Counted from the first letter of the stretch, positions 25,163-34,494 are shown. The stretch is DNA of 64,000 nt from Marinobacterium rhizophilum (GCF_024397915.1 NZ_CP073347.1:4340001-4404000); one strand, 5' to 3'. The notes: generated by a model from the letters alone, not told the origin. Numbers and translations are program-made.

Positions 25163-25864
25163 ATGTCTGAACAGCTCTTGTTCCCGGCGAAAAAACAGCC
25201 CCTGGCCACAGTCGCGGGCACTGATGCACTCTTTCCGGTACACCGCATCTTCTGCGTGGGCCGCAACTACCATGCCCACGCCGCTGAAATGGGTGTGAGC
25301 GTCGACAAGTCCGAGCAGGAACCCTTTTATTTCACCAAGCACCCGAGCAGCCTGCTGCCGTCGGGCAGTGAAATCGCCTACCCGCCGCAAACCGGCAACT
25401 ATCACTATGAGATGGAGCTGGTGGTAGCGATCGGCAAGGAAGGTTTTGAAGTGGCCGAGAGCGATGCCAACGATATTATCTTTGGTTACGCCAGCGGTCT
25501 GGACATGACCCGTCGCGATCTGCAGCTCAAGGCGCGCAGTACCAACCGCCCCTGGGACCTGGGTAAGGACTTTGAAGAGTCCGCCATCATGACCGCCATC
25601 GTTCCCAAGGAAGTCACCGGCATTATCGAGTCCGGCAAGATCGAGCTGGCGGTGAATGGCGAAGTGAAGCAGCAGTCCGACCTCGACAAGCTGATCTGGA
25701 ATGTGCCTGAAATCATCGCTCACCTGTCGAAGTTCTACCATCTGCAGCCGGGTGACCTGATCTTTACCGGCACGCCCGATGGTGTCGGTGCGGTTGTAGC
25801 CGGTGACAAAATCACCGGGTCGGTGGAAAAAGTGGGCGATATCGAGCTGACCATCAAGCAGTAA
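25163..25864 (+). CDS. Fumarylpyruvate hydrolase (FAH family)
   Basis: 233 residues from ATG 25163; the GGAGA inside the longer frame is its ribosome site. FAH-fold motifs are clear: RIFCVGRNYHAHAAEMG near the start, the metal-binding YHYEMELVVAIGKEG, GLDMTRRDLQ, and FTGTPDGVGAV. It hydrolyses fumarylpyruvate to fumarate and pyruvate, the last step of the glutathione-dependent gentisate pathway, feeding the TCA cycle. It is the last enzyme gene before the TRAP system 2 genes. Confidence 0.93.
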   Translation: MSEQLLFPAKKQPLATVAGTDALFPVHRIFCVGRNYHAHAAEMGVSVDKSEQEPFYFTKHPSSLLPSGSEIAYPPQTGNYHYEMELVVAIGKEGFEVAESDANDIIFGYASGLDMTRRDLQLKARSTNRPWDLGKDFEESAIMTAIVPKEVTGIIESGKIELAVNGEVKQQSDLDKLIWNVPEIIAHLSKFYHLQPGDLIFTGTPDGVGAVVAGDKITGSVEKVGDIELTIKQ

Positions 25865-25890
25865 ATCAGCCGCTTCAGAACGGGTTTTGT

Positions 25891-25923
25891 AACTGAGGAG
25901 CGTTCCTTGAAGGCTCCTCAGTT
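25891..25923 (+). terminator. Intercistronic hairpin between gentisate genes and TRAP genes
   Basis: AACTGAGGAGC (25891-25901) and GCTCCTCAGTT (25913-25923) form a perfect 11-bp stem with an 11-nt loop. No T-run follows, so it may be an mRNA-stabilizing or attenuating structure rather than a full terminator. Confidence 0.5.
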
Positions 25924-25992
25924 CAACCAACTTATGGCGCAGAGCATCCCCTGACGCCACCGAACATAACTATAAAAGTGGAGTTCAAGCCC

Positions 25993-26973
25993 ATGATCAA
26001 TTTCAAAAAGCTTGTCAGCTGTGTCGCCCTCCCTGCCGTTGCCACGGCAGCCCTGGCCATGAGCATGTCAGCCAGCGCGGAGCGCATGCGCCTGGGGCAT
26101 GTCACGCCGCCCAGCCATATCTGGCACAAGGTGGCGGAACGCTTCAATGACAACCTTAAAGCCGACACCGGTGGCAAGGACTCCCTGATGATCTTCCCGC
26201 TGTCGAAACTCGGCGGCGATGATCAGATGATCGACCTGCTGCAAAGTGGCGGCATGCAGCTGGCTATCCTCACGGCCGGCAGCCTGTCCAACCGCGCCGA
26301 TGAATTCAATGCCTGGTTCCTGCCCTATGCCTTCGAGGATGTGGCCGATGCTGCCAGGGCCACCCAGGCGCCCGCGGCACAGCAGATGCTGGCGGATCTG
26401 AAAACGCACAAGCTGGTGGGGCTGGGCTATACCCTGGCGGGCATGCGCCATGTGATTTCATCCAAACCGATTGCCAGCGCGGATGATTTTGCCAACAAGA
26501 AAGTCCGTGCCTTTCCCAACAAGCTGTTCAACGACTGGTGGAGCCAGCTCGGTGCCGCACCGACGGCTCTGGCCATCAGCGATGTATCGCCGGCCCTGAG
26601 CACAAACCTCCTCGATGCCGTGGATGTGGATCTGGATATCGTCGTCGGCCTGAAAATGTACCAGCAGGCGCCCTACCTGAGCCTGACCAACCATATGGCC
26701 TTCCCGGGTGTGGTGGTGGCATCTGAAGTCTGGTGGAACAAGCTGGGTGAGGAAAAACAGGCGCAGGTACTGAAGGCGTTCCATGAAGCCGAAGCCTGGG
26801 GCTTTGAGCAGCAGGCTGAAGCCGAGATTGCCAACCTGGCGCGGCTGAAAGAAGAAGGCGTGACCGTTACCGATATTGAGCCGGCGCAGCTGCAGGCGGT
26901 CGCCGACAGCATCGTCGAGAGTTACACCGCGGCTAACCCCGCGATCAAAAGCTTTTATGAGCAAACCCGGTAA
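25993..26973 (+). CDS. dctP: TRAP transporter periplasmic binding protein (DctP family), system 2
   Basis: 326 residues from ATG 25993, with GGAG 9 bp upstream. The signal peptide is MINFKKLVSCVALPAVATAA..., cleaved near SASA. The mature start ERMRLGHVTPPSHIWHKVAE and the later KKVRAFPNKLFNDWWSQLGA (with the family arginine) are DctP features. It lies directly behind the four gentisate-pathway genes and is likely co-transcribed, so 3-hydroxybenzoate or gentisate is the most plausible ligand, by inference. Confidence 0.93.
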   Translation: MINFKKLVSCVALPAVATAALAMSMSASAERMRLGHVTPPSHIWHKVAERFNDNLKADTGGKDSLMIFPLSKLGGDDQMIDLLQSGGMQLAILTAGSLSNRADEFNAWFLPYAFEDVADAARATQAPAAQQMLADLKTHKLVGLGYTLAGMRHVISSKPIASADDFANKKVRAFPNKLFNDWWSQLGAAPTALAISDVSPALSTNLLDAVDVDLDIVVGLKMYQQAPYLSLTNHMAFPGVVVASEVWWNKLGEEKQAQVLKAFHEAEAWGFEQQAEAEIANLARLKEEGVTVTDIEPAQLQAVADSIVESYTAANPAIKSFYEQTR

Positions 26974-27016
26974 CTCTTGAGCAGGGCAGGGTAACCCCCT
27001 GCCAAGCGAGGTTTTT

Positions 27017-27523
27017 ATGTCTGGTTTAATAACAACACTGGACCGGCTGGTCGGCAAAATCGAATACACGCTGTTGATCGGCCTGACCGCCAGCCTGACG
27101 ATGATTCTTGCAGCCCAGGTTGTGCTGCGCTACTTCTTCAACAGCCCGCTGTTCTGGGCCGAGGAAGTGGCGGTGCAAATCCTGATCTCGGCCACCTTTA
27201 TTGGTGTCAGCTACCTGCTGCACACAAATAAGCTGGTCCGGGTGGACCTGCTGCTGGCCGCACTCAGCGGTGCCGCCGCCGTCTGGATGGAGCGCCTGCT
27301 GAATCTGGTGGTACTGGCAACCCTGCTGGTGCTTTGCTATTACGCCACGGACTGGATTCTGCGCCCTGAAATCAAGGCGGACGTATCGCCCACTACCGGC
27401 CTGCCGCGCTGGTACAACTACGGCGTGCTGGTGGCATCCTTCTACTGCATGTGCTGGCATCAGCTGATCCAGCTACTGTGTCCGCCTGCCAAGCCCGTAT
27501 TAGTCGAGGAGGCTGCCGCATGA
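27017..27523 (+). CDS. dctQ: TRAP transporter small permease (DctQ family), system 2
   Basis: 168 residues with four predicted membrane helices and the DctQ signature region AAQVVLRYFFNSPLFWAEEV. The start has GAGG 5 bp upstream. It overlaps the large permease start (ATGA at 27520). Part of the gentisate-linked TRAP transporter. Confidence 0.92.
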   Translation: MSGLITTLDRLVGKIEYTLLIGLTASLTMILAAQVVLRYFFNSPLFWAEEVAVQILISATFIGVSYLLHTNKLVRVDLLLAALSGAAAVWMERLLNLVVLATLLVLCYYATDWILRPEIKADVSPTTGLPRWYNYGVLVASFYCMCWHQLIQLLCPPAKPVLVEEAAA

Positions 27524-28791
27524 TGACGTCAGCTGTATTTTTTATAAGCCTGCTGGCCGGCCTGCCGATCTTTATCACCCTGTTGCTGGGCACCCTGGTG
27601 TTTCTGCTGCAGGCCGATCTTGCGGTACTGATGACATCGCTGCCGATCCAGCTGTACGGCTCGCTGAACCAGAACGGCCTGCTGGCCATTCCGCTGTTCA
27701 TGCTGGTGGGCGAACTAATGAACCGCGGTGGCCTGACCACCCGGCTGATGAATGCCGCCGATGTGTTTGTCGGCGGTTTCAGGGGCGGGCTGGCGTACGT
27801 CAACCTGCTGACCAATGCCATGGCGGCCTCCATTCTGGGCTCGGCCACCGCGCAGATCGCGGTGATGAGCCGGCTGATGATCCCGGCCATGGTTGAAAAG
27901 GGCTATAACAAGGAATTTTCCGCCGCCGTCACCATGGCCGGTGGTCTGCTGGGGCCCATTATTCCGCCCTCCATGCTGATGATCATCTACGGCGTGGTGG
28001 CCTATCAGCCCATAGCGGCGCTGTTTATCGCCGGTATCCTGCCGGGCCTGCTGATCGTGGCCGGCTTTGCCCTGGTGATCTTTATCACCGGCCTGGTGTC
28101 TGGCCTGCCCAGCGGTGAGCGCCACCCGAAAAGTCGCGTGCGTCAGGACCTGGTTGCCGGGCTGTTGCCGGCGACCATCCCGCTGGTGGTCATCGTCTGC
28201 ATCATTGCCGGCGTGATGACACCCACCGAGGCCGGTGCTGTGGCTTCCATCATGGCGTTTATTATTGGTGCCGGCGTTTACAAGACGATTCATGTGAAGG
28301 AACTGGGCGCCATCTTTGCCTCGGTGGCGCTGAATACCGCCACCATCACCGGGCTGATTGCCACGGCCTCGGTGTTTGGCTGGGCGTTGTCGTTCGAAGC
28401 CGTACCGGACATGCTGGTGGAGTGGATCAGCGGCATAACCACATCCCCCATTGTCTTCCTGATGCTGGTCTACGTGCTGGTGATTCTGCTGGGCATGTTC
28501 CTCGAAAGCATCAGCGTCATGATCGTGATCGTCCCCATTATCCTGCCGGCGGCGCTGTCCTTTGGCATAGATCCGATTCACTTTGGCGTCATGATCAGCC
28601 TGGCAACCCTGGTGGGGCTGGTAACACCGCCCGTCGGGCCGGGGCTCTATATCGCCATGACCGCGGCCAACCTGCCGATGGGAGCGTTGTTCCGCGCCAT
28701 GCTGCCCTTCCTGCTGTCGATGTTTATCTGCATGCTGATCATCGCACTGGTGCCGGCTATTTCCCTCTGGCTGCCGAGCCTGATGGGCTGA
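27520..28791 (+). CDS. dctM: TRAP transporter large permease (DctM family), system 2
   Basis: 423 residues from ATG 27520 (an adjacent ATG at 27523 could also serve). A twelve-helix DctM protein with conserved segments SIPLF-like LLAIPLFMLVGELMNRGGLT, LLGPIIPPSMLMIIYGVVAY and VTPPVGPGLYIAMTAANLPM. Couples Na+ import to solute uptake. It overlaps dctQ by 4 bp and closes the operon; a strong terminator follows at 28815. Confidence 0.93.
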   Translation: MMTSAVFFISLLAGLPIFITLLLGTLVFLLQADLAVLMTSLPIQLYGSLNQNGLLAIPLFMLVGELMNRGGLTTRLMNAADVFVGGFRGGLAYVNLLTNAMAASILGSATAQIAVMSRLMIPAMVEKGYNKEFSAAVTMAGGLLGPIIPPSMLMIIYGVVAYQPIAALFIAGILPGLLIVAGFALVIFITGLVSGLPSGERHPKSRVRQDLVAGLLPATIPLVVIVCIIAGVMTPTEAGAVASIMAFIIGAGVYKTIHVKELGAIFASVALNTATITGLIATASVFGWALSFEAVPDMLVEWISGITTSPIVFLMLVYVLVILLGMFLESISVMIVIVPIILPAALSFGIDPIHFGVMISLATLVGLVTPPVGPGLYIAMTAANLPMGALFRAMLPFLLSMFICMLIIALVPAISLWLPSLMG

Positions 28792-28814
28792 GTCTTCACC
28801 TTCATATCTTTTTA

Positions 28815-28849
28815 GCCCCACCGGCACCTTTTGTCGGTGGGGCTTTTTT
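28815..28849 (+). terminator. Terminator of the gentisate/TRAP operon
   Basis: GCCCCACCG pairs with CGGTGGGGC around a short loop and is followed by six T. It lies 24 bp behind dctM. Confidence 0.85.
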
Positions 28850-28949
28850 GTTTTTAAGGTCGCAAAGTTTGTATCCGAGCAAGTAGCACGGCTCAAGCGC
28901 AGCGAGAGACCACCGATCGAAGCGAAGGCCGACCGGCATCCTGCATAGC

Positions 28950-29060
28950 GGAAACAATGGTGCGGATTCTGGTACTTAAGCGGTTTTACTGCCTGTCCGA
29001 CGTGCAGATGGCGTTACAGGCTGGGGTATCGGAGCGGTTTGATCGCTCCTGTTGCGCCTT
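28950..29060 (+). pseudogene. IS5-family transposase N-terminal fragment
   Basis: MVRILVLKRFYCLSDVQMAL, then QAGVSERFDR, matches the N-terminus of IS5-type transposases and the fragment near 12750. The rest is replaced by unrelated sequence up to the MITE at 29333, in which I see no gene. Confidence 0.65.
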
Positions 29061-29332
29061 GCTGGCGCGTTACTGGCAAAGAAAAGTAACCAAAGCTCTT
29101 TACCTTGAAGAATGCACCCCCATCAGCCGGTCTTCGGCTACAGTGCCTGGCGGAATGATACTTCGGACGCCCTGCCTTCAAGTTGAAGAGCGGGACATCT
29201 CTGCCCCCAATCGGCGGCTCGACAGTCCCTGTCTCGCCCCTTCGGGTCTGATCGGAACATAATCCCGGTGCTCGTCGGCTGCTGAGGGGGGGCAAGAGCC
29301 GCTCTGATGTTTCGGTGGCAGTAGGCAACTAG

Positions 29333-29479
29333 GAGGCTGTCCGAGAACACTCAACCTACTGCGAACCACCTGAGTTTGGCTGTTTTTCGTTAAATAGAAC
29401 CACTATTCGCCTTAAAACACCGCAAAAACCCGCTCAAATCAGCCGGCTCTCGCTACGGCCGGCATTCTCGGACAGCCTC
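29333..29479. mobile_element. 147-bp MITE sharing ends with the adjacent IS1182-like element
   Basis: It begins GAGGCTGTCCGAGAA and ends with the reverse complement TTCTCGGACAGCCTC. CTAG lies at both borders (29329-29332 and 29480-29483). The interior has no coding capacity. The ends are identical to those of the IS starting at 29484, so it could be mobilized by that transposase. Confidence 0.8.
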
Positions 29480-29483
29480 CTAG

Positions 29484-31227
29484 GAGGCTGTCCGAGAACG
29501 GAGCAGTTTTAACTTATAATTGCGTCCGCCCTCAAGGAAGCCTCCGAGCATCACTATGCAGTCACCCCCGTTCAAGGACAGCCCGATTGAAGTAGATCAG
29601 CGCCTCTTGTTCCCCAGCAATATTTTTGATTTGTTGGCTGAGGATAATGACTGCTTTGTCTACGAAGAAAGCTTCACTCAGCTCGACATGAGCGTGGTAG
29701 AGCAGCAATACAGTCGTATCGGGCAACGGGCCTATCACCCTCGTGCCCTTGTCTCCATTCTGATCTATGCCTACAGCCATGGCGTGTTCAGCTCGCGTGA
29801 AATTCAGCGACGCTGCCGGCAGGACCTGGCCTTCATGTACATCGCACAGATGCAGTGCCCCGACTTTCGTGTGCTGAGCGATTTTCGCAAGAATCACATG
29901 GCGTTTTTCCACGACTGCTTTCGACAAAGCGTCCAGATGGCCCTGGAATTGAAGCTGGCCTCATTGGGGCACATCAGTCTGGACGGCTCAAAGTTCAAGG
30001 CCAATACCTCCAAGCACAAGGCGATGAGCTACAAACACCTGAAAGAACAAGAGACAGAGCTGACGGCCCAGATCGCTGACCTCATTGGCAAGGCCGAGCG
30101 CTGTGATGATGCGGAAAACCAGGTCTACCAGCAGCAAACGGGCTATGAGATACCGGACGACCTGAAGCATAAACAGCAACGCCAACAGAAAATCCGGGCG
30201 GCGAAAAAGGCCTTGGAAGAGCGCGAAGAAACCCTTTATCCAGGCCAGCCGATCGACGACAAGAAGCAAATCAGCTTTGCCGACACCGACGCTCGCATCA
30301 TGGGCAAAAAGGGACATTTTCAATACAGCTACAACGGCCAGATCAGCGTCGACAGTGACCACCAGATCATTGTCGGGCAGCACCTGAGTCAGAACGCCAA
30401 TGACATCCAGGAAGTCGGCCCCGCCCTGGACGCGATCCATGTGGCCACGGGTGGTCAATTGCCGGAGAAGATGAGCATCGACAATGGCTATATGTCGGGG
30501 GCGAACCTGGTGGCGCTGGAGAAGGTTCAGGTCGACGCCTATATCGCCACCGACAGAGGTGAGAAGCCGTGCCCGACGCCGCTGGGTGCCTCGACGCGCA
30601 AGCTCGTCAAGGCCGATTTTGACTACCACCCGGGCGTGGATCACTTCACCTGTCCCGGTGGTGCTGTACTGGCGTTGAAACGGTGTAGCAATGATGGCCG
30701 CAAGTTCTACCAAGCGGCGGCCGCAGACTGTGCGGCGTGTCTCTTCCAGAGCCGCTGCTGCCAATCCGACAAAGGTCAGGGCCGCACGATCAGCACCGAC
30801 GACAAAGAGCCTTTACGCCAACAGATGAATGAAAAAATGGCCTCAACCGAGGGCCGGGAGGTCTATAAAGATCGTAAGACCATTGTTGAGCCGGTATTTG
30901 GTCAGATCAAAAACCTTGGTTTTGATGGCTTCAGTGTCCGCAGCCATCTGAAGGCGGCTGGAGAATTTGCCCTGATGTGCGCAAGCCATAATCTCAAAAA
31001 AATTGCCAAAGCGATGGCGAAGGGGTTAGTGCGCCCGGAATACGGAAATTTAGTGCCAAACCCAACCTAAAGGGCTGAATTTGGCCTTAAAACAGGCAAA
31101 AGGGGCCTCGTAAAGCGGATAACGAGGCCTTTTGTTGATGCTTGGTTGACCGTAGATCACCTTCGGATGGTCAAGTAGTGCTTTGGGGTCAGCCGGGCGG
31201 GCTCGCACCGCATTCTCGGACAGCCTC
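29484..31227 (+). mobile_element. IS1182-family insertion sequence (1744 bp)
   Basis: Terminal inverted repeats GAGGCTGTCCGAGAA (29484) and TTCTCGGACAGCCTC (ending 31227) are flanked by CTAG on both sides (29480-29483 and 31228-31231), consistent with a 4-bp palindromic target duplication. It contains one intact transposase gene. Confidence 0.85.
29556..31070 (+). CDS. IS1182-family transposase
   Basis: 504 residues from ATG 29556 (a TTG at 29520 would add 12). The N-terminal region DQRLLFPSNIFDLLAEDNDC and YHPRALVSILIYAYSHGVFS are IS1182-type. GHISLDGSKFKANTSKHKAM carries the first catalytic aspartate, MSIDNGYMSGANLVALEKV the second, and KTIVEPVFGQIKNLGF the glutamate. A central coiled-coil insert lies at about 165-235. 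The frame is uninterrupted, so it is probably active. Confidence 0.9.
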   Translation: MQSPPFKDSPIEVDQRLLFPSNIFDLLAEDNDCFVYEESFTQLDMSVVEQQYSRIGQRAYHPRALVSILIYAYSHGVFSSREIQRRCRQDLAFMYIAQMQCPDFRVLSDFRKNHMAFFHDCFRQSVQMALELKLASLGHISLDGSKFKANTSKHKAMSYKHLKEQETELTAQIADLIGKAERCDDAENQVYQQQTGYEIPDDLKHKQQRQQKIRAAKKALEEREETLYPGQPIDDKKQISFADTDARIMGKKGHFQYSYNGQISVDSDHQIIVGQHLSQNANDIQEVGPALDAIHVATGGQLPEKMSIDNGYMSGANLVALEKVQVDAYIATDRGEKPCPTPLGASTRKLVKADFDYHPGVDHFTCPGGAVLALKRCSNDGRKFYQAAAADCAACLFQSRCCQSDKGQGRTISTDDKEPLRQQMNEKMASTEGREVYKDRKTIVEPVFGQIKNLGFDGFSVRSHLKAAGEFALMCASHNLKKIAKAMAKGLVRPEYGNLVPNPT

Positions 31228-31397
31228 CTAGAGTACTCTCATCTTACCTCGACCCATATCCGGCCACCTCGAAGTAAGGAAACACTTAAAACAACCTCGA
31301 TCGACTGATAAGTGTTGCGTGCGGGCGGGCCTTCTGACGTGGCCTAATGGCGCCGGACACCTCGGTTAAGGGATAATCTCTGAAACCGAGGTACATC

Positions 31398-31691
31398 ATG
31401 ACGACGAGAAAGCAGTACACCAAAGAGTTCAAACAGGACGCGGTTCGACTGGTCACAGAACACGGCTATGCGCGGACTGAAGCTGCCCGGAACCTGGGTA
31501 TCAATGCCAATATGCTAGGACGCTGGGTGCAGGAGTTCCAGACGGATCAGGAGGACGCCTTTCGAGGCAATGGCAACCTGACCCCTGAGCAGGAAGAGCT
31601 GCGCCGCCTGCGCGAAGAGAACCGCCGGCTGAAGCTAGAGCGAGAAGTCTTAAAAAAAGCCGCGGTCTTCTTCGCGAAAGAGTCGAGCTGA
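31398..31691 (+). CDS. IS3-family transposase OrfA
   Basis: 97 residues: helix-turn-helix (YTKEFKQDAVRLVTEHGYAR, NLGINANMLGRWVQEF) followed by a leucine-zipper-like helix (EELRRLREENRRLKLEREVL). An A7G run at 31652-31659 near the end is a likely -1 frameshift site for making the OrfAB transposase. Confidence 0.9.
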   Translation: MTTRKQYTKEFKQDAVRLVTEHGYARTEAARNLGINANMLGRWVQEFQTDQEDAFRGNGNLTPEQEELRRLREENRRLKLEREVLKKAAVFFAKESS

Positions 31692-31729
31692 GGTATCAGT
31701 TCATTGTCCAGGAGAAGAAGGCCTACTCG

Positions 31730-32563
31730 GTGAAGCTGCTTTGCCGAATACTGGATGTGGCCCGCAGCGGGTTTTACGATTACCTGCGGCGTCACAGTAA
31801 AAAGCCGGACCCTGAGCGTGAAGAGATGCTCGAGTGGATCAAGGCACTGGCCAAGGGCTCGGATCATACCTATGGGGCCCGACGCATGGCCAAGGCACTG
31901 CGGGCGCTGGGGTATCCTGTGGGGCGTTATCAGGCGGCGAGCCTGATGCGGGAGGCAGGGATCTGGGTGCGTTACCGCCGGCGCTATCGGGTGACCACCG
32001 ACAGCAATCACCGCCAGCCCGTGTTTGAGAATCGCCTGAAACGGGACTTTACCGCCAAGGGCCCGGACGAGGCATATGCAGGTGACATTACCTATGTGTG
32101 GACGCAGGAGGGCTGGCTGTATCTGGCCGTGGTCATCGACCTGTACTCGCGCAAAGTGGTGGGTTGGTCGCTGAATAAGCGCATGACCAGCACCTTGGTC
32201 TGTGATGCTTTGAGAATGGCGCTGTGGAGCCGTCGCCCCGCTCAAGGTCAGCTGATCCACCATTCGGATCGCGGTGTGCAGTACGCCAGCCAGGCCTTTC
32301 GGCAGTTGCTCGACGCGCATGGTATTGCCGGCAGCATGAGTCGCAAAGGGGATTGCTGGGACAATGCGGTGGTCGAAAGCTTCTTCGGAACCTTGAAATC
32401 CGAGCGCATTCATTGGCGCAACTACCAGACCCGAGAGAAAGCACGGGCGGACATCGTTCATTACATCACAATGTTTTATAACAGCCAGCGGCTACATTCC
32501 TATCTGGGATACCAGAGTCCGGCTGAATTTGAACGAAAGAGCCAAATGGCTGAAGCCGCTTAA
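31730..32563 (+). CDS. IS3-family transposase OrfB (rve integrase core)
   Basis: 277 residues from ATG 31730; as an OrfAB fusion the frame continues upstream to about 31652. The DDE triad is visible: YAGDITYVWTQEGWLYLAVV, HHSDRGVQYAS and CWDNAVVESFFGTLKSER. The N-terminal HTH_21 region reads LAKGSDHTYGARRMAKALRA. The gene appears intact. Confidence 0.92.
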   Translation: MKLLCRILDVARSGFYDYLRRHSKKPDPEREEMLEWIKALAKGSDHTYGARRMAKALRALGYPVGRYQAASLMREAGIWVRYRRRYRVTTDSNHRQPVFENRLKRDFTAKGPDEAYAGDITYVWTQEGWLYLAVVIDLYSRKVVGWSLNKRMTSTLVCDALRMALWSRRPAQGQLIHHSDRGVQYASQAFRQLLDAHGIAGSMSRKGDCWDNAVVESFFGTLKSERIHWRNYQTREKARADIVHYITMFYNSQRLHSYLGYQSPAEFERKSQMAEAA

Positions 32564-32628
32564 CTGGGGTGTCCGTTATCGCTTGACCACGTCACACTGT
32601 TGAAGAGCGACATTACCTTGCGGCAAGA

Positions 32629-33555
32629 TTAGTTAAAGTTTTTCCTGATCAGCTTCTGCAGTTCCCCAACAAGACCATTGCGGAAGGCGAGGACACAGAG
32701 CACGAATACAATACCCATGATCACATGAATGTAGTTGGCCAGGGGACCCGAAGCCAGGACGTTCTGTATGGCAATGATGGTACCTGCCCCGAGGACGGGG
32801 CCCCAGAGGGTGCCCATTCCACCCAGCAGGGTCATCAGCACCACTTCGCCTGACATGAACCAGTGTACGTCATTGAGGGAGGCCAGCTGGAATACCAGTG
32901 CTTTGGTGGACCCAGCAAGCCCTGCCAAAGTTGCGGAGAGCACGAACGCCAGCAGCTTGTATTGATTGACCTTGTAGCCCAGGGAGATGGCGCGGGGCTC
33001 GTTTTCCCGAATCGCCTTCATCACTTGGCCGAAGGGGCTGTGGACGGTACGGCGGATCAGGCCAAAGCCGGCGATAAAGATCGCCAGGACGAAGTAGTAC
33101 ATGTTGAGGTTGTCGGACAGATCGACCAGTCCGAAGAGCTTGCCGCGGGGGACACCCTGAAGGCCGTCCTCGCCACCGGTGAAGGGCGCCTGCAGGTAGA
33201 AGAAAAACGCCAGCTGGGCCAGCGCCAGCGTGACCATGGCGAAGTAGATTCCTTCCCGTTTGACGGCCAGCGTGCCGTAGATGAAGCCCAGCAGGGCTGA
33301 GGCACCCACGCCGGCCAGGATACCGACTTCGGGCGTCAAGCCGTAGGTGACCATCAGGTAACCGGTGACGTAGGCGCCGGTGCCGAGAAACACCGCATGA
33401 CCAAACGAGAGCAACCCGGCAAACCCCAGTAACAGGTTGAAGGCGCAGGCAAAGAGCGCGAAGCAGAGCGCTTTCATCAGGAAAACCGGGTAGAGCGCCA
33501 AGGGGGCTACCAGCGCCAGACCCAGTAGTAGCAGATTGAGCATTTTGTTATTCAT
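32629..33555 (-). CDS. livM: Branched-chain amino acid-type ABC transporter permease (LivM family)
   Basis: 308 residues with about nine membrane helices. Family segments: LLGFAGLLSFGHAVFLGTGA near the start and RENEPRAISLGYKVNQYKLL (the ATPase-coupling loop), then MTLLGGMGTLWGPVLGA. Last gene of the five-gene operon livG-livF-livJ-livH-livM. Liv-type systems in catabolic clusters often import aromatic or alicyclic acids, and the adjacent cyclohexanecarboxylate genes suggest that role here. Confidence 0.93.
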   Translation of the reverse strand: MNNKMLNLLLLGLALVAPLALYPVFLMKALCFALFACAFNLLLGFAGLLSFGHAVFLGTGAYVTGYLMVTYGLTPEVGILAGVGASALLGFIYGTLAVKREGIYFAMVTLALAQLAFFFYLQAPFTGGEDGLQGVPRGKLFGLVDLSDNLNMYYFVLAIFIAGFGLIRRTVHSPFGQVMKAIRENEPRAISLGYKVNQYKLLAFVLSATLAGLAGSTKALVFQLASLNDVHWFMSGEVVLMTLLGGMGTLWGPVLGAGTIIAIQNVLASGPLANYIHVIMGIVFVLCVLAFRNGLVGELQKLIRKNFN

Positions 33556-33606
33556 TATTGCGACCTCAAAAACATCAAGCGGTGAGAGCGTGCCGTCGTA
33601 CGCCGG

Positions 33607-34494
33607 CTATGCTTCTTTACCGAACAGGCCGGCGGGCTTGGTCAGCAGCACCAGCACCATGACCAGGAAGATCACAGTGTTGGAGGCTTCGGGATAGAAG
33701 TACTTGGTCAGTCCTTCGACAACACCCATGGCCAGGCCGGTGAGGATGGCGCCGCCGATGGAACCCATGCCACCGATGACGACGATGGCGAAGACCACGA
33801 TCAGGATATTGGAGCCCATTTCCGGCGCGACGGAGTAAATCGGGGCTGCAAGCACGCCGGCCAATCCGGCCAGACCGGCACCGAAGCCATAGGTCAGGGT
33901 GACGATGAGCGGCACGTTGATGCCAAAGGCCTGCATTAACTGCGGGTTCTCGGTACCGGCACGCAGGTAGGCACCGAGCTTGGTCTTCTCAATCAGATAC
34001 CAGGTGCCGGCACAGACCACGAGGGAGAACACGATGATCCAGGCGCGGTAGTTGGGCAGGTACATAAACGGCAGCCTGGTGCCGCCTTGCAGCTCCTCGG
34101 GAATGGCGTAGGGCAGGCCGGAAGAGCCGAACCAGTGTGTAAACAGGCCCTGCAGAATCAGGGCGATGCCGAAGGTCAGCAGCAGGCTGTAGAGGTGATC
34201 CTCGTGGGCGATGGGGCGGATCAGGGTACGTTCCAGCAGGATGCCGAAAACGCCGATGCCGAGCGGCACCAGCACAAGCGCCCACCAGTAGTTGAGTTGC
34301 AGGTATTCCAGGCCGGTCCAGGCTGAAAAAGCGCCCAGCATGTACAAGGCTCCGTGGGAGAAATTGATAATCTTCAGCAGGCCGAAGATGATCGCCAGGC
34401 CCAGTGCCAGCAGTGCGTAGAAGGAGCCGTTGATCAGGCCGATCAGCAACTGGCCCGACAGGGCAAAGAGATTGATATCGAAGAGAGTCGCCAT
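33607..34494 (-). CDS. livH: Branched-chain amino acid-type ABC transporter permease (LivH family)
   Basis: 295 residues from ATG 34494 (a GTG at 34500 is also in frame). About eight membrane helices. LINGSFYALLALGLAIIFGL followed by LKIINFSHGALYMLGAF is the LivH signature, and VVIGGMGSIGGAILTGLAMG is the conserved late loop. It follows the binding-protein gene across a strong hairpin and precedes livM by 51 bp. Confidence 0.93.
   Translation of the reverse strand: MATLFDINLFALSGQLLIGLINGSFYALLALGLAIIFGLLKIINFSHGALYMLGAFSAWTGLEYLQLNYWWALVLVPLGIGVFGILLERTLIRPIAHEDHLYSLLLTFGIALILQGLFTHWFGSSGLPYAIPEELQGGTRLPFMYLPNYRAWIIVFSLVVCAGTWYLIEKTKLGAYLRAGTENPQLMQAFGINVPLIVTLTYGFGAGLAGLAGVLAAPIYSVAPEMGSNILIVVFAIVVIGGMGSIGGAILTGLAMGVVEGLTKYFYPEASNTVIFLVMVLVLLTKPAGLFGKEA

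Larger units (their letters stand above)
31335..32594 (+). mobile_element. IS3-family insertion sequence (1260 bp)
   Basis: The left end starts TGACGTGG...CGGACACCTCGGTTAAG and the right end is its imperfect reverse complement, CTTAAC...GGTGTCCG...CCACGTCA. It holds orfA and orfB in the usual -1 frame relation. No flanking target duplication is seen (TTC on the left, CAC on the right), suggesting rearrangement after insertion. It lies 34 bp from the livM stop. Confidence 0.82.

Noticed and set aside
27715..28896. 393-residue minus-strand frame opposite dctM
   Set aside because: Antisense to the TRAP large permease; highly biased His/Gln/Asp composition.
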